8,000 nucleotides of DNA from NCBI GenBank assembly GCA_964632205.1, contig CAZWBE010000018.1, forward strand, positions 1 through 8,000, in the 5' to 3' direction. This document shows, piece after piece, positions 1 through 6,088 of this stretch. Below the pieces are notes generated by a model. It was not told the origin of the DNA. It searched no databases and saw only the letters and a program-made list of their open reading frames with translations. Source of the stretch: CALLVF01 sp964632205 (lineage in GTDB: Bacteria; Patescibacteriota; Microgenomatia; UBA1406; GWC2-37-13). A program made the translations under genes and the position numbers. Numbering within the stretch: the stretch's first letter is position 1; each line of letters starts with the position of its first letter.

Positions 1-11
1 TTTTTTTATCA

Positions 12-84
12 ATATTTAGCCTATCGCCAAGCTCCGTATACGACCTGGCAGGTCGTATATGGGTTGATATAGCCAGCTAAAATA
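12..84. repeat. Long imperfect palindrome with perfect 10-bp core stem
   Basis: The core is a perfect inverted repeat: TATACGACCT (37-46), loop GGC, AGGTCGTATA (50-59). G-T and C-G pairs extend it to about 33-63. Farther out TATTTAGC (13-20) faces GCTAAAATA (76-84) with one extra A, and CTAT (21-24) faces ATAG (69-72), so the whole 12-84 segment can fold back on itself. A T7 run at 1-7 would follow the hairpin on the minus strand, so it may end a gene beyond the left edge. It could also be a small non-autonomous palindromic element. Its core does not match the CGATCG palindromes elsewhere in the window. Confidence 0.6.
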
Positions 85-139
85 AAGGTTTTTTGTGAAT
101 TTTTTCAACTTACTGTTTTCCTCATGACAACAGATAATT

Positions 140-168
140 TAGACTTACCATGGAAAAGGTGCTAATAT
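140..168 (+). promoter_or_regulatory. Promoter of the surface-protein operon, probably leaderless
   Basis: A -35 like TAGACT (140-145), a 17-nt spacer and a -10 like TAATAT (163-168) can be read. A TG at 160-161, one base before the -10, gives an extended -10. The -10 ends six nt before the ATG at 175, so transcription would start at or next to the start codon. There is no ribosome binding site to contradict this. The assignment rests on consensus matching only. Confidence 0.45.
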
Positions 169-174
169 TATATT

Positions 175-849
175 ATGCCTATCTCAAAAGAATTAATTCA
201 TTCTTTTATCCTCATTTTCACTATTGGAATTACCTTTTTATTTCCCAAAAGCCCATTAGCCCAATATGACTTGCCCATCGCCGCTCTTCTTTTTATTGTT
301 CTATTTATAGGAAAACACGTTAAACAACGTGAAAAAGAAATGATGACACAAAAGAATGTAGAAAAAAAAATCTCTTATCTTCTTGAATCAGTAATTTTTA
401 CCTTAATTGTTTTGGGGATCATCAACACCACCGGTGGTTTATCTTCGCCATTTTTTTTTCTGATTTATTTTTTACTTTTTTCCTTAAGTCTTTTGCTTGA
501 GTCAATCATCTCAATCACCACCACCCTCACTCTCATTATCTTCTTTTTGCTGACATTACCTTCTGACCAAAGTTTCAAATCACTACTGCCCCTTTTTTCA
601 TTAGCTTTTATGACGCCCTTTGCCTTGTTTTTAGGCGAAGCGTATGCTGAAAATAAAAAACTGAAAGCTAAAAATCAAAAAATATCCGAGGATACTTTTC
701 TTTTTCTTTCCCTAATCATTAAAAACCACCTTAAAACCATTAAGTCAGCCGTGGAAAATTTTATGGGCGATCATCAATTGGACATTATCCGCAAATCAGC
801 CGCTCGAATAGAAAAATTAATTGATAAATTTGAGAAAAAACCCCCATGA
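175..849 (+). CDS. Six-TM membrane protein with histidine-kinase-like sensor region and degenerate DHp helix pair, no ATPase domain
   Basis: The 224-aa product has about six hydrophobic segments (near residues 7-23, 33-48, 69-84, 92-109, 110-129, 137-155). The stretch TTGGLSSPFFFLIYFLL (85-101) resembles the multi-TM sensor regions of kinases such as RegB. After a charged linker, residues 171-221 read like a histidine-kinase dimerisation helix pair: an H at 185 in IIKNHLKTIKSA, then IRKSAARIEKLIDKF (205-219) where kinases have the second helix. The usual H-E/D-x-R-T-P motif is absent and the protein ends where the catalytic ATPase domain would begin, so it probably does not phosphorylate. It may be a sensor, a scaffold or a dimerising membrane partner. 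Its stop overlaps the next start (ATGA, 846-849), so the two genes are probably translationally coupled and serve the same surface system. The family name is uncertain; the kinase likeness is my reading. Confidence 0.6.
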   Translation: MPISKELIHSFILIFTIGITFLFPKSPLAQYDLPIAALLFIVLFIGKHVKQREKEMMTQKNVEKKISYLLESVIFTLIVLGIINTTGGLSSPFFFLIYFLLFSLSLLLESIISITTTLTLIIFFLLTLPSDQSFKSLLPLFSLAFMTPFALFLGEAYAENKKLKAKNQKISEDTFLFLSLIIKNHLKTIKSAVENFMGDHQLDIIRKSAARIEKLIDKFEKKPP

Positions 850-1607
850 AATATCTAAAATACATTTTACCTATTAAAACTTCTATCCCTTTCATCATTC
901 TTTTAATGTTTCTCTTTACCTGTATTATTCTCAATCAGGCTATGGCCGTCACTATGAACTCACCTTTGTATCGCTTGGAATCAGCCTCAGTTTCCAACGC
1001 CGCCGGAGAAAAATCATCAACCAACTACCGATTATCTGATACCTTAGGACAACTGGCCGCCGGTGAATTTTCCTCCACCGGCTATGTCATCAAGGCTGGT
1101 TTCCAGTATCTTCGCTCAATTATCCCATTTCGATTTTCTATCTCAAACATTAATATTAACATAGGAACATTAATCCCCAACACGCCGGCAACCGCCACTA
1201 CGACACTGACCGTCAGTTTTGGCGGCGCCGGTCAATATCAGGTCACAGCCGCTGAATTAGGGCCGATGACTACTCTTTCTGGCACAAGTATTATTCCTGA
1301 CACTGAGTGTGATGGGGGGGCAAACACATGCTCTGAAAATTTAGCTAAACCTTGGGTGTCAAACTCCGCTTATGGTTTTGGGTACAATATGACTGGCGAT
1401 GACGTCCCTCCTGATTTTATTAACTCAACTTACTATCGACCTTTTGCCGATCGCAATAACGATGAAACACCAGCCGTGGTTATGTCCTCCCCTAACGTGG
1501 GAAGAAATCGTCAAGCAACAATGACTTTTAAAATTAATATCTCGCCCATTCAACCAGCTGGTACTTATCAAACGATTATCAATTTTGTCGCCACCCCTAG
1601 TTACTGA
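846..1607 (+). CDS. Secreted surface protein with WxL-like C-terminal half
   Basis: The 253-aa product starts with a signal peptide: lysines at 2, 5 and 11, a hydrophobic core at 14-30 and a likely cut after AMA (about 34). Residues 38-88 hold the pattern SxNYRLxDTLGQxAxGEFSSxGYxIKAGFQY, which I recognise as recurrent at the start of secreted CPR proteins. Residues 95-253 look like an all-beta domain: TTTLTVSFGGAGQYQVTA (118-135) and the ending AGTYQTIINFVATP (238-251) resemble the final strands of WxL cell-surface domains, but the W-x-L motif itself is missing. C155 and C162 could form a disulfide. The start overlaps the previous stop, and the next gene begins five nt after this stop, giving one operon. 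A role in the cell envelope or in host attachment is an inference. A G7 run (1314-1320) lies in the coding region. Confidence 0.6.
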   Translation: MKYLKYILPIKTSIPFIILLMFLFTCIILNQAMAVTMNSPLYRLESASVSNAAGEKSSTNYRLSDTLGQLAAGEFSSTGYVIKAGFQYLRSIIPFRFSISNININIGTLIPNTPATATTTLTVSFGGAGQYQVTAAELGPMTTLSGTSIIPDTECDGGANTCSENLAKPWVSNSAYGFGYNMTGDDVPPDFINSTYYRPFADRNNDETPAVVMSSPNVGRNRQATMTFKINISPIQPAGTYQTIINFVATPSY

Positions 1608-1612
1608 AAAAA

Positions 1613-2677
1613 GTGAAAGCTAATAATAACCAAATAAAAATCAATAAGCAAAAAATTTATCAAAGACTAACCTCCTTTTGTTTTTATTGGCCTCTTTTGG
1701 TGGTTGTCTTAATTATTTTTGCTCTTTTAACCCAACCGGTTTCCGCTCAGCAAGTTAGTTTATCTATCTCCCCCCCTTTACTGGAAGTTGTCATCAAGCC
1801 AGGCAAGTCAATTATGGTCGCTTATAATCTACAAAATTTCGGCGATCCAACTATTCTTGCCGCCAAAGTTTTACCGTTTGAACCAAAAGATAATCTTGGC
1901 AATATAAGAATTAAAGAAGAATTTGAAGGGCCAATCCGTTTTTCTTTGGATAATGCCGATTTAACCTTGGATCAGTCTTTTTTTCTTAAAACCGGTGATC
2001 GTCAACAACTGCTTTTAAGAATCCGCGTTCCCGAGGGTGCTCCGGAGGGAGATTATTATTACACTCTCCTCGCCCAAACCCAACCGCCACCCACTACCGA
2101 AGGAGTGGTCACTAGTCGGGCAAAGGCAACGATCGGTAGTAATATTTTAATCACGGTGACGGAAAGTGGAGTGGTAGAAGTAAAAGGAAAAGTGGCGCTT
2201 TTTGAGATTTTATCACCCTTCACTCTCAACCTTTTGGGTAAAAAAATTCGTCTTTTTGATAGTTATGACAAAATTCCCGTCGTTCTCATCGTTGAAAATC
2301 GAGGTAAAAACTTGATTAAACCAGAAGGAGAGATTGTTTTAAAAGGAAATTTTGGTGAGAAGGCAAAATATGAAATCGTTTCCCGCAATATTTTAGCTGA
2401 ATCGCAAAGATTACTAACCGCCACTCCCTCCGCGGAAATTGACTGTCCCGAAACCGGAAAAAAACCGATCTTTTGCCAGCAACCGGTCAGCCTTTTACTT
2501 TCAGGATTTTTTCTGGGAAAGTATAATCTTTCAACGAACGTGAGTTTTGGTGAAACAGCGGCGAAAATTTTTGCTTCCACTTCTTTTGTCGCCTTACCCT
2601 TTAAATTTTTCTTTGGTTTGCTTATCGCTCTTTTGTTAACAATCATAATCATCAAACGCTTATCAAAAAACGACTAA
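1613..2677 (+). CDS. DUF916/DUF3324-like surface protein with signal peptide and C-terminal membrane anchor
   Basis: The 354-aa product begins with GTG five nt after the previous gene. No upstream ATG is available, and the next ATG (1814) would remove the signal peptide, so GTG is the best start. Residues 24-45 form a long signal segment ending VSA-QQ. Residues 48-157 start with SLSISPPLLEVVIKPGKS and continue through NFGDPT and VPEGAPEGDYYYTLLA, the pattern of DUF916-type immunoglobulin-like domains that bind or present WxL proteins in Gram-positive bacteria. Residues 220-325 form a second beta domain (VVLIVENRGKNLIKPEGEIVLKG region) corresponding to the DUF3324 part. C278 and C288 could pair. 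Residues 331-348 are a membrane anchor followed by a short basic tail. Pairing with a WxL-like neighbour supports a shared surface complex. Family assignment is from motif likeness, not a profile search. Confidence 0.62.
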   Translation: MKANNNQIKINKQKIYQRLTSFCFYWPLLVVVLIIFALLTQPVSAQQVSLSISPPLLEVVIKPGKSIMVAYNLQNFGDPTILAAKVLPFEPKDNLGNIRIKEEFEGPIRFSLDNADLTLDQSFFLKTGDRQQLLLRIRVPEGAPEGDYYYTLLAQTQPPPTTEGVVTSRAKATIGSNILITVTESGVVEVKGKVALFEILSPFTLNLLGKKIRLFDSYDKIPVVLIVENRGKNLIKPEGEIVLKGNFGEKAKYEIVSRNILAESQRLLTATPSAEIDCPETGKKPIFCQQPVSLLLSGFFLGKYNLSTNVSFGETAAKIFASTSFVALPFKFFFGLLIALLLTIIIIKRLSKND

Positions 2678-3031
2678 TTTTTATCACCATCTACTCTGAT
2701 GAAATAATAGGTTTTGTTTTTTTTTGAAAAATCTACCTCATTGTCTATCTCTTCTCGCCAATAAAAGCTAAAACCCTATACATCATTATTATCAAACGAT
2801 GATATACCGGCATCAACCATTAACTTGTTTTTTTTACTTTTGATTATTTACTTTTAATAGTTTAATTATTTAATTTAATTATTTATTAATTTAACTATTT
2901 AATAGTTCAATTATTGTTTATTTCAATATTTTATTAACTAGCATTTTAATTAAATTTTAATTAATTTTAATTAATTAGCTTATTTAATTAATTAGATTAA
3001 TTAGCTTAATATAAAAACATATTTTCGAATT
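2678..3031. other. Gene-free, extremely AT-rich intergenic stretch
   Basis: This stretch lies between convergent genes and has no credible ORF on either strand. From about 2820 to 3015 it is almost pure A/T, built of TTAATT/AATTA words. TTTAATAGTT-T/C-AATTATT occurs at 2853-2870 and again at 2898-2915 (17 of 18 bases equal), and TTAATTAGCTTA occurs at 2971-2982 and 2997-3008. No DnaA-box cluster is visible, so I do not call an origin. It may be decayed sequence, a curved or easily melted spacer, or part of an element ending in the 3034-3074 palindrome. Confidence 0.6.
2853..2915 (+). repeat. Imperfect 18-bp direct repeat pair
   Basis: Two copies of TTTAATAGTTYAATTATT, at 2853-2870 and 2898-2915, differ at one base and start 45 bp apart. 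They lie inside low-complexity A/T sequence, so chance or slippage can explain them. Confidence 0.4.
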
Positions 3032-3079
3032 AAGGGGTGATTTTTATTGACGATCGTCGCATAATTTTCACCCCTTTTT
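3032..3079. repeat. CGATCG palindrome copy 1, possible terminator between convergent genes
   Basis: AAGGGGTGA (3032-3040) pairs with TCACCCCTT (3068-3076). Inside are a TTT/TTT mismatch, TTAT/ATAA (3044-3047 with 3061-3064) and a perfect GACGATCGTC core (3049-3058). On the plus strand the arm runs into TTTTT (3075-3079), so it could end transcripts of the surface operon. On the minus strand it starts 12 bases past the rnhB stop (the proper arm at 3074), without a strong T-run. Bases 3051-3074, reverse complemented, are identical over 24 nt to 5440-5463, which shows it is a repeat family member and not only a local terminator. Confidence 0.75.
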
Positions 3080-3085
3080 ATTAAT

Positions 3086-3748
3086 TCAGCGTTTTATAGC
3101 AATCTTTCTTAAAAACAATTCTCGATGAAGGTTGGTTTTTCCGTGATCTTTTAAAGCTTGAATATGCTCCTTTGTCCCATAACCTTTGTTTTTTTCCCAG
3201 TGATATTGAGGATGTTTTTTAGCTAATTGAGTCATCAATTTATCCCGAAACACTTTAGCAATAATTGAGGCACTGGCAATCGAAAGAGATTTTCGATCAC
3301 CATGAATAATTGCCTTTTGTCTTTCAAGACCGATGCCACGCAGATATTTAACATTAAAACCATCTATTAATAAATAGGCTCGCCGGTTGTCCTTTGTAAT
3401 TTTTAATTTTTCCAAAACCTCCTTCACTCCTTTTTGAAATGCTCTGCTTAGCCGATGACGATTAATGAAGCGAGGTGAAACAGTGGTGGCCGCCCAAGCA
3501 AAACACTTTTTTTTAATAATCTTTGCTAACTGTTCTCTTTTTCTGGCTGGTAATTTTTTGGAGTCGTTTATCCCTAAATTTTCCAACATTGGCAAAAAAC
3601 GTTTTTTATCCTTCTTTAAGAAATTAAAACATACCGCTCCCACCACTAAAGGACCAGCCAACGCTCCCCGACCAACCTCATCAATTCCAATCACTAAATA
3701 ACCTTTTTTCCATAATTGTTTTTCGAAATAAAAATTAGGCCAAGACAT
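3086..3748 (-). CDS. rnhB: Ribonuclease HII
   Basis: The 220-aa enzyme cuts the RNA strand in RNA-DNA hybrids and starts removal of single ribonucleotides from DNA, in the cytoplasm with a divalent metal. The family signature is complete: GIDEVGRGALAGP (21-33) with catalytic D23 and E24, the NDSKKL motif (61-66), LLIDG with D129, and GDRKSLSIASASIIAKVFRD (150-169) with the last catalytic Asp at D169. The tail HPQYHWEKNKGYGTKEHIQAL (179-199) followed by HG is also typical. Length is normal for the family. The ATG start sits 15 residues or so before the first strand, as usual. It is divergent from comEA across 98 bp and convergent with the surface operon, so it is probably transcribed alone from a promoter abutting its start codon. 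Function is secure. Confidence 0.96.
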   Translation of the reverse strand: MSWPNFYFEKQLWKKGYLVIGIDEVGRGALAGPLVVGAVCFNFLKKDKKRFLPMLENLGINDSKKLPARKREQLAKIIKKKCFAWAATTVSPRFINRHRLSRAFQKGVKEVLEKLKITKDNRRAYLLIDGFNVKYLRGIGLERQKAIIHGDRKSLSIASASIIAKVFRDKLMTQLAKKHPQYHWEKNKGYGTKEHIQALKDHGKTNLHRELFLRKIAIKR

Positions 3749-3755
3749 TATATAA

Positions 3756-3783
3756 ATTATAAATCATTGTTCTTATTATCCAA
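3756..3783 (-). promoter_or_regulatory. Promoter of rnhB, probably leaderless
   Basis: On the minus strand a perfect -10 TATAAT (3761 to 3756) lies 16 nt downstream of a weak -35 TTGGAT (3783 to 3778). The -10 ends seven nt before the ATG (3748), so the start of transcription would fall at the start codon. Read from consensus only. Confidence 0.45.
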
Positions 3784-3810
3784 TTGGCTATTTTTGTAGC
3801 ATATAGTCCG

Positions 3811-3839
3811 TTGCGTTAACAAAAAATTATCCTTAATAT
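3811..3839 (+). promoter_or_regulatory. Promoter of comEA, probably leaderless
   Basis: TTGCGT (3811-3816), a 17-nt spacer and TAATAT (3834-3839) precede the comEA ATG at 3847 by seven nt. The -35 is weak (three of six). The geometry matches the promoter before the gene at 175, which has the same -10 hexamer. Confidence 0.4.
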
Positions 3840-3846
3840 TTTTGTT

Positions 3847-4500
3847 ATGAACGGATTCTTTACCTCTTTTATCCCAATAAAATCAAACCTCAGCTCTTTA
3901 TTTAAGCGATGGAAAAAATATAAAATCGAAATTTTTCTTTTAACAATAGCTTTTATAACCGCTTTAATTTCTGCTTATATTTTCTTGATTGGGCAAAAAC
4001 AATTAAGTGAAAAAGAGGCGGTTGTTTTTGGTGAAAAATTATCAACCTTTCCTCAACAAAAAATCGTCGTTGACATTGCCGGAGCGGTGGAAAATCCTGA
4101 TATTTATGAAGTGACTCTTGGGGCTCGACTAAAGGATGTTTTAATAATGGCTGGCGGATTATCGGCAAACGCCCATCGTCAATTTTTTAGTCGTTATTTT
4201 AATCTGGCAAAAATTCTCTCTGACCAGGAAAAAATTTATATTCCCTCTGTTGAAGAAATTCAAAGCGGAACTTTCACAGAAAATCAACAGACGTTAAATT
4301 ATATCCCAAAAAGCCACGAAGGAAAAATAAACATTAATACGGCCAGCCCTGAAGAACTTGACCGCTTACCCGGTGTGGGAAAAATAACAGCCGAGAAAAT
4401 TATTCAAGGAAGACCATATCAAAGCCTACAAGATCTTCTAACAAAAAAAGTAATCACCAAAAGCGTTTATGAGAAGATAAAAGACCTAATTGAGCTTTAA
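3847..4500 (+). CDS. comEA: ComEA-like DNA-binding competence protein (TM, SLBB, helix-hairpin-helix)
   Basis: The 217-aa product has a basic N-terminus, one membrane segment (about 28-49), an SLBB domain (about 72-134: VVDIAGAVENPDIYEV, GARLKDVLIMAGG, then EKIYIP) and a C-terminal double helix-hairpin-helix (160-217: KININTASPEELDRLPGVGKITAEKII with the P-G-V-G turn at 175-178). This is the full order of domains in Gram-positive ComEA, which holds double-stranded DNA outside the membrane and feeds it to ComEC. Length is usual for the family. It starts the DNA-uptake cluster, and the ComEC competence domain follows 36 nt later, so both are probably on one transcript. No Shine-Dalgarno sequence is visible; the ATG at 3847 is the first one and keeps the positive-inside N-terminus. 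Confidence 0.92.
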   Translation: MNGFFTSFIPIKSNLSSLFKRWKKYKIEIFLLTIAFITALISAYIFLIGQKQLSEKEAVVFGEKLSTFPQQKIVVDIAGAVENPDIYEVTLGARLKDVLIMAGGLSANAHRQFFSRYFNLAKILSDQEKIYIPSVEEIQSGTFTENQQTLNYIPKSHEGKININTASPEELDRLPGVGKITAEKIIQGRPYQSLQDLLTKKVITKSVYEKIKDLIEL

Positions 4501-4536
4501 ATTTAAAAGAAATTTTAAACTAAAAATTATAAGCCT

Positions 4537-5376
4537 ATGCCCACTCCCGCAATATTTACTAACGTCATTAATTATTACTTACCCGAACCACACGCCTCAT
4601 TATTAAACGGCATACTTTTTGGTATACCTCTTAAAACCAGCAAATCTTTTTATGAACAGTTAAAAATGGTTGGTTTGCTTCATATTGTTGTTCTCTCCGG
4701 GATGAATATCACTTTTTTAAGTGCGATAACCACTAATTTTACCAGTTTTCTTGGCAAACAAATCTCTCTTTTGCTTACGATACTAATTATTATTTTATTT
4801 ATTTTTTTTGTAGGCGTCAAAGCCCCAATTGTTAGAGCGGGTTTTATGGGTATTTTAACGTCAGTTGCAATTATTACCGGAAGAAAAAACTTGGCCCTAT
4901 ACACTCTTTTTTTATCAGGTCTTTTTATCGCTATATTTTGGCCAAAATGGTTAACAACTGTTTCTTTTCAACTCTCCTACGCTGCCACTTTGGGCATTAT
5001 TCTTTTCGGCGGAGTAAAAAATTTGCCCTGGGTGAAAAAGAGTCACTTAAAAAAAGATCGACGAAAAATTTTTTTAAGAAAGCTTTTGTATGCTTTTTGG
5101 AAAGATTTTAAACCATCGCTGGCGGCCCAAATTTTTACAGCACCGATTATTTTTTGCTATTTTAAACAGGTCTCCCTAATAGCTCCCCTATCTAACGTCT
5201 TAATTGCCGGCCTTATTCCACCATTGATGGTTTTTGGTTTTCTAACCGCCATTTTAGGAAAAATCAATTTTTATCTCGGTCTTTTTCCTGCCTGGATTTG
5301 TTATCTGTTATTAAGTTATATCGTTTTTGTCGTTGAAACTTTAGCCAAAATTCCCGGTGTTTTTATAAATTTTTGA
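4537..5376 (+). CDS. comEC: ComEC competence (channel) domain, without DUF4131 and without metallo-beta-lactamase domain
   Basis: The 279-aa integral membrane protein corresponds to the Competence domain of ComEC/Rec2, the channel that carries single-stranded DNA into the cytoplasm. Hallmarks in order: LLNGILFGI (22-30), GLLHIVVLSGMNI (46-58), VKAPIVRAGFMG (94-105), VSFQLSYAATLGIIL (142-156), and SLAAQIFTAPIIF (194-206) followed by LIAPLSNVLIAGLIPPLMV (214-232). The N-terminal membrane/OB region (DUF4131) of full ComEC proteins is missing, and the chain stops after the last typical segments (IPGVFINF) before the C-terminal hydrolase domain. That hydrolase is a separate gene at 6098. Reading past the TGA gives only 12 more codons before another stop, so no simple readthrough restores a fusion. 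Split ComEC halves occur in CPR genomes as far as I know, so the protein is probably functional. Confidence 0.9.
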   Translation: MPTPAIFTNVINYYLPEPHASLLNGILFGIPLKTSKSFYEQLKMVGLLHIVVLSGMNITFLSAITTNFTSFLGKQISLLLTILIIILFIFFVGVKAPIVRAGFMGILTSVAIITGRKNLALYTLFLSGLFIAIFWPKWLTTVSFQLSYAATLGIILFGGVKNLPWVKKSHLKKDRRKIFLRKLLYAFWKDFKPSLAAQIFTAPIIFCYFKQVSLIAPLSNVLIAGLIPPLMVFGFLTAILGKINFYLGLFPAWICYLLLSYIVFVVETLAKIPGVFINF

Positions 5377-5411
5377 GGGCGGTTGCCTTTAATTGCCAAG
5401 GTTGTTTTGTG

Positions 5412-5439
5412 TTGAAATAAAAACAAAAATCGAAATATT
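5412..5439 (+). promoter_or_regulatory. Possible promoter of the small PaaX/Cas2-like gene, overlapping palindrome copy 2
   Basis: TTGAAA (5412-5417) matches the -35 consensus at five of six positions, and AATATT (5434-5439) is a weak -10 after 16 nt. Transcription would begin inside palindrome copy 2 (5440-5480), which would place that palindrome where an operator for autoregulation is expected. This is weak evidence. Confidence 0.25.
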
Positions 5440-5480
5440 GGGGTGAAAATTATGCGACGATCGACAACAATTTTACCCCC
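5440..5480. repeat. CGATCG palindrome copy 2 (inverted relative to copies 1 and 3)
   Basis: GGGGT (5440-5444) pairs with ACCCC (5475-5479), and AAAATT (5446-5451) with AATTTT (5469-5474), with one G bulged. The 17-nt centre contains CGATCG (5458-5463). Bases 5440-5463 equal the reverse complement of 3051-3074 exactly. The element ends 11 nt before the ATG of the 182-aa gene, so it can act as operator, mRNA hairpin or left end of a mobile unit. Confidence 0.8.
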
Positions 5481-5491
5481 ATAAACAACCT

Positions 5492-6040
5492 ATGAAAAAA
5501 AAGATAGCTTTAATTGACCTTCTCTTATTGATGATTGCCGAGGCGGTCGATCTTTATCAGACATTTAAGGATCCTTTTAATCTATTCTCCAGTTATTATC
5601 AAAAATTTTATGGTCAAATTCCTCCGAGATGGAGAAAAGATAATCTCAAAAATCTTTTAAAATATTCTCTCAATAAAAAATATCTAAAAAAAACAAAGAA
5701 AAAAATCTTACTGACAAAAACCGGTGAGAAAAGATTAAAAATAAATTACCCACATTTATTTTTCCGAAAAGACCAGTGGGATAAAAAATTACGACTGGCA
5801 ATTTTTGATATTCAAGAAATTAATCGACGAAAAAGAAACGCCTTCAGACACTTTATTAAAAAATTAGGTTTTATTCTCTGGCAAAAATCCGTCTGGATCA
5901 CTCCCTATGACCAATTGGCATTGTTAAAAGACTGGATTAAAGAAAATCAACTGGAAGATAAAATCCTCTTAATTGAGATTGATACCAGCAACATTAAATA
6001 TGATCATAAATTACTTAGAAAGTTCTGGCAAGCTAAATAA
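5492..6040 (+). CDS. Short PaaX/Cas2-like protein (winged-helix plus Cas2-like domain), bracketed by palindromes
   Basis: The 182-aa product has an N-terminal region (1-88) that fits a winged helix: helices at 5-20 and 50-70, then a LTKTGEKRLK wing (74-83). From 92 it has the PaaX/Cas2-type ferredoxin-like core: KDQWDKKLRLAIFDIQE with D106 at the position of the Cas2 catalytic Asp, an RRKRNAFRHFIKKLGF helix (112-127), and LWQKSVWITP (129-138). A last strand ILLIEID (158-164) closes the fold. It ends there, without the PaaX C-terminal domain seen in the 273-aa relative at 7102-7923. No cas1 or CRISPR array is near and no phenylacetate genes are present, so neither textbook role fits. Palindromes lie 11 nt upstream and 6 nt downstream. 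The gene interrupts the comEC order. Likely a DNA-binding regulator; a role in moving the palindromes is speculative. Confidence 0.72.
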   Translation: MKKKIALIDLLLLMIAEAVDLYQTFKDPFNLFSSYYQKFYGQIPPRWRKDNLKNLLKYSLNKKYLKKTKKKILLTKTGEKRLKINYPHLFFRKDQWDKKLRLAIFDIQEINRRKRNAFRHFIKKLGFILWQKSVWITPYDQLALLKDWIKENQLEDKILLIEIDTSNIKYDHKLLRKFWQAK

Positions 6041-6046
6041 TATAAA

Positions 6047-6088
6047 GGGGGTTAAATTTATTGACGATCGTCATATAAATTTCCCCCC
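6047..6088. repeat. CGATCG palindrome copy 3
   Basis: GGGGG (6047-6051) pairs with CCCCC (6083-6087), AAATTTA (6054-6060) with TAAATTT (6076-6082), and the centre TGACGATCGTCA (6062-6073) is a perfect 12-bp palindrome. Sixteen bases (6057-6072) equal 3043-3058 of copy 1 in the same orientation. It begins six nt after the stop of the PaaX/Cas2-like gene and ends nine nt before the ATG at 6098. There is no T-run after it, so it is not a typical terminator. TATAAA (6074-6079) in its right arm could serve as -10 for the next gene. Confidence 0.8.

Noticed and set aside
2263..2655. 130-aa minus-strand ORF
   Set aside because: It lies wholly inside the DUF916-like gene on the other strand, has no recognisable motif and no start context; a shadow.
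2678..3031. Chromosomal replication origin
   Set aside because: AT-richness alone is not enough; no cluster of DnaA boxes and no dnaA or dnaN neighbour.
3465..3701. 78-aa plus-strand ORF
   Set aside because: Antisense to rnhB over its catalytic region; low-complexity translation without family features.
3953..4168. 71-aa minus-strand ORF
   Set aside because: Antisense to comEA, whose domains are unmistakable.
4680..4904. 74-aa minus-strand ORF
   Set aside because: Antisense to the comEC competence domain; it mirrors hydrophobic codons.
5374..5418. Readthrough or recoding of the comEC TGA to join the two halves
   Set aside because: Only 12 codons follow before the next TGA, and a full intergenic region and another gene intervene; TGA also ends other genes sensibly.
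3032..6088. CRISPR array or Cas adaptation locus, suggested by Cas2-like proteins and repeats
   Set aside because: The repeats are only three, lie kilobases apart without regular spacers, and no cas1 or other cas gene is present; the Cas2-like domain is fused to a winged helix as in PaaX.
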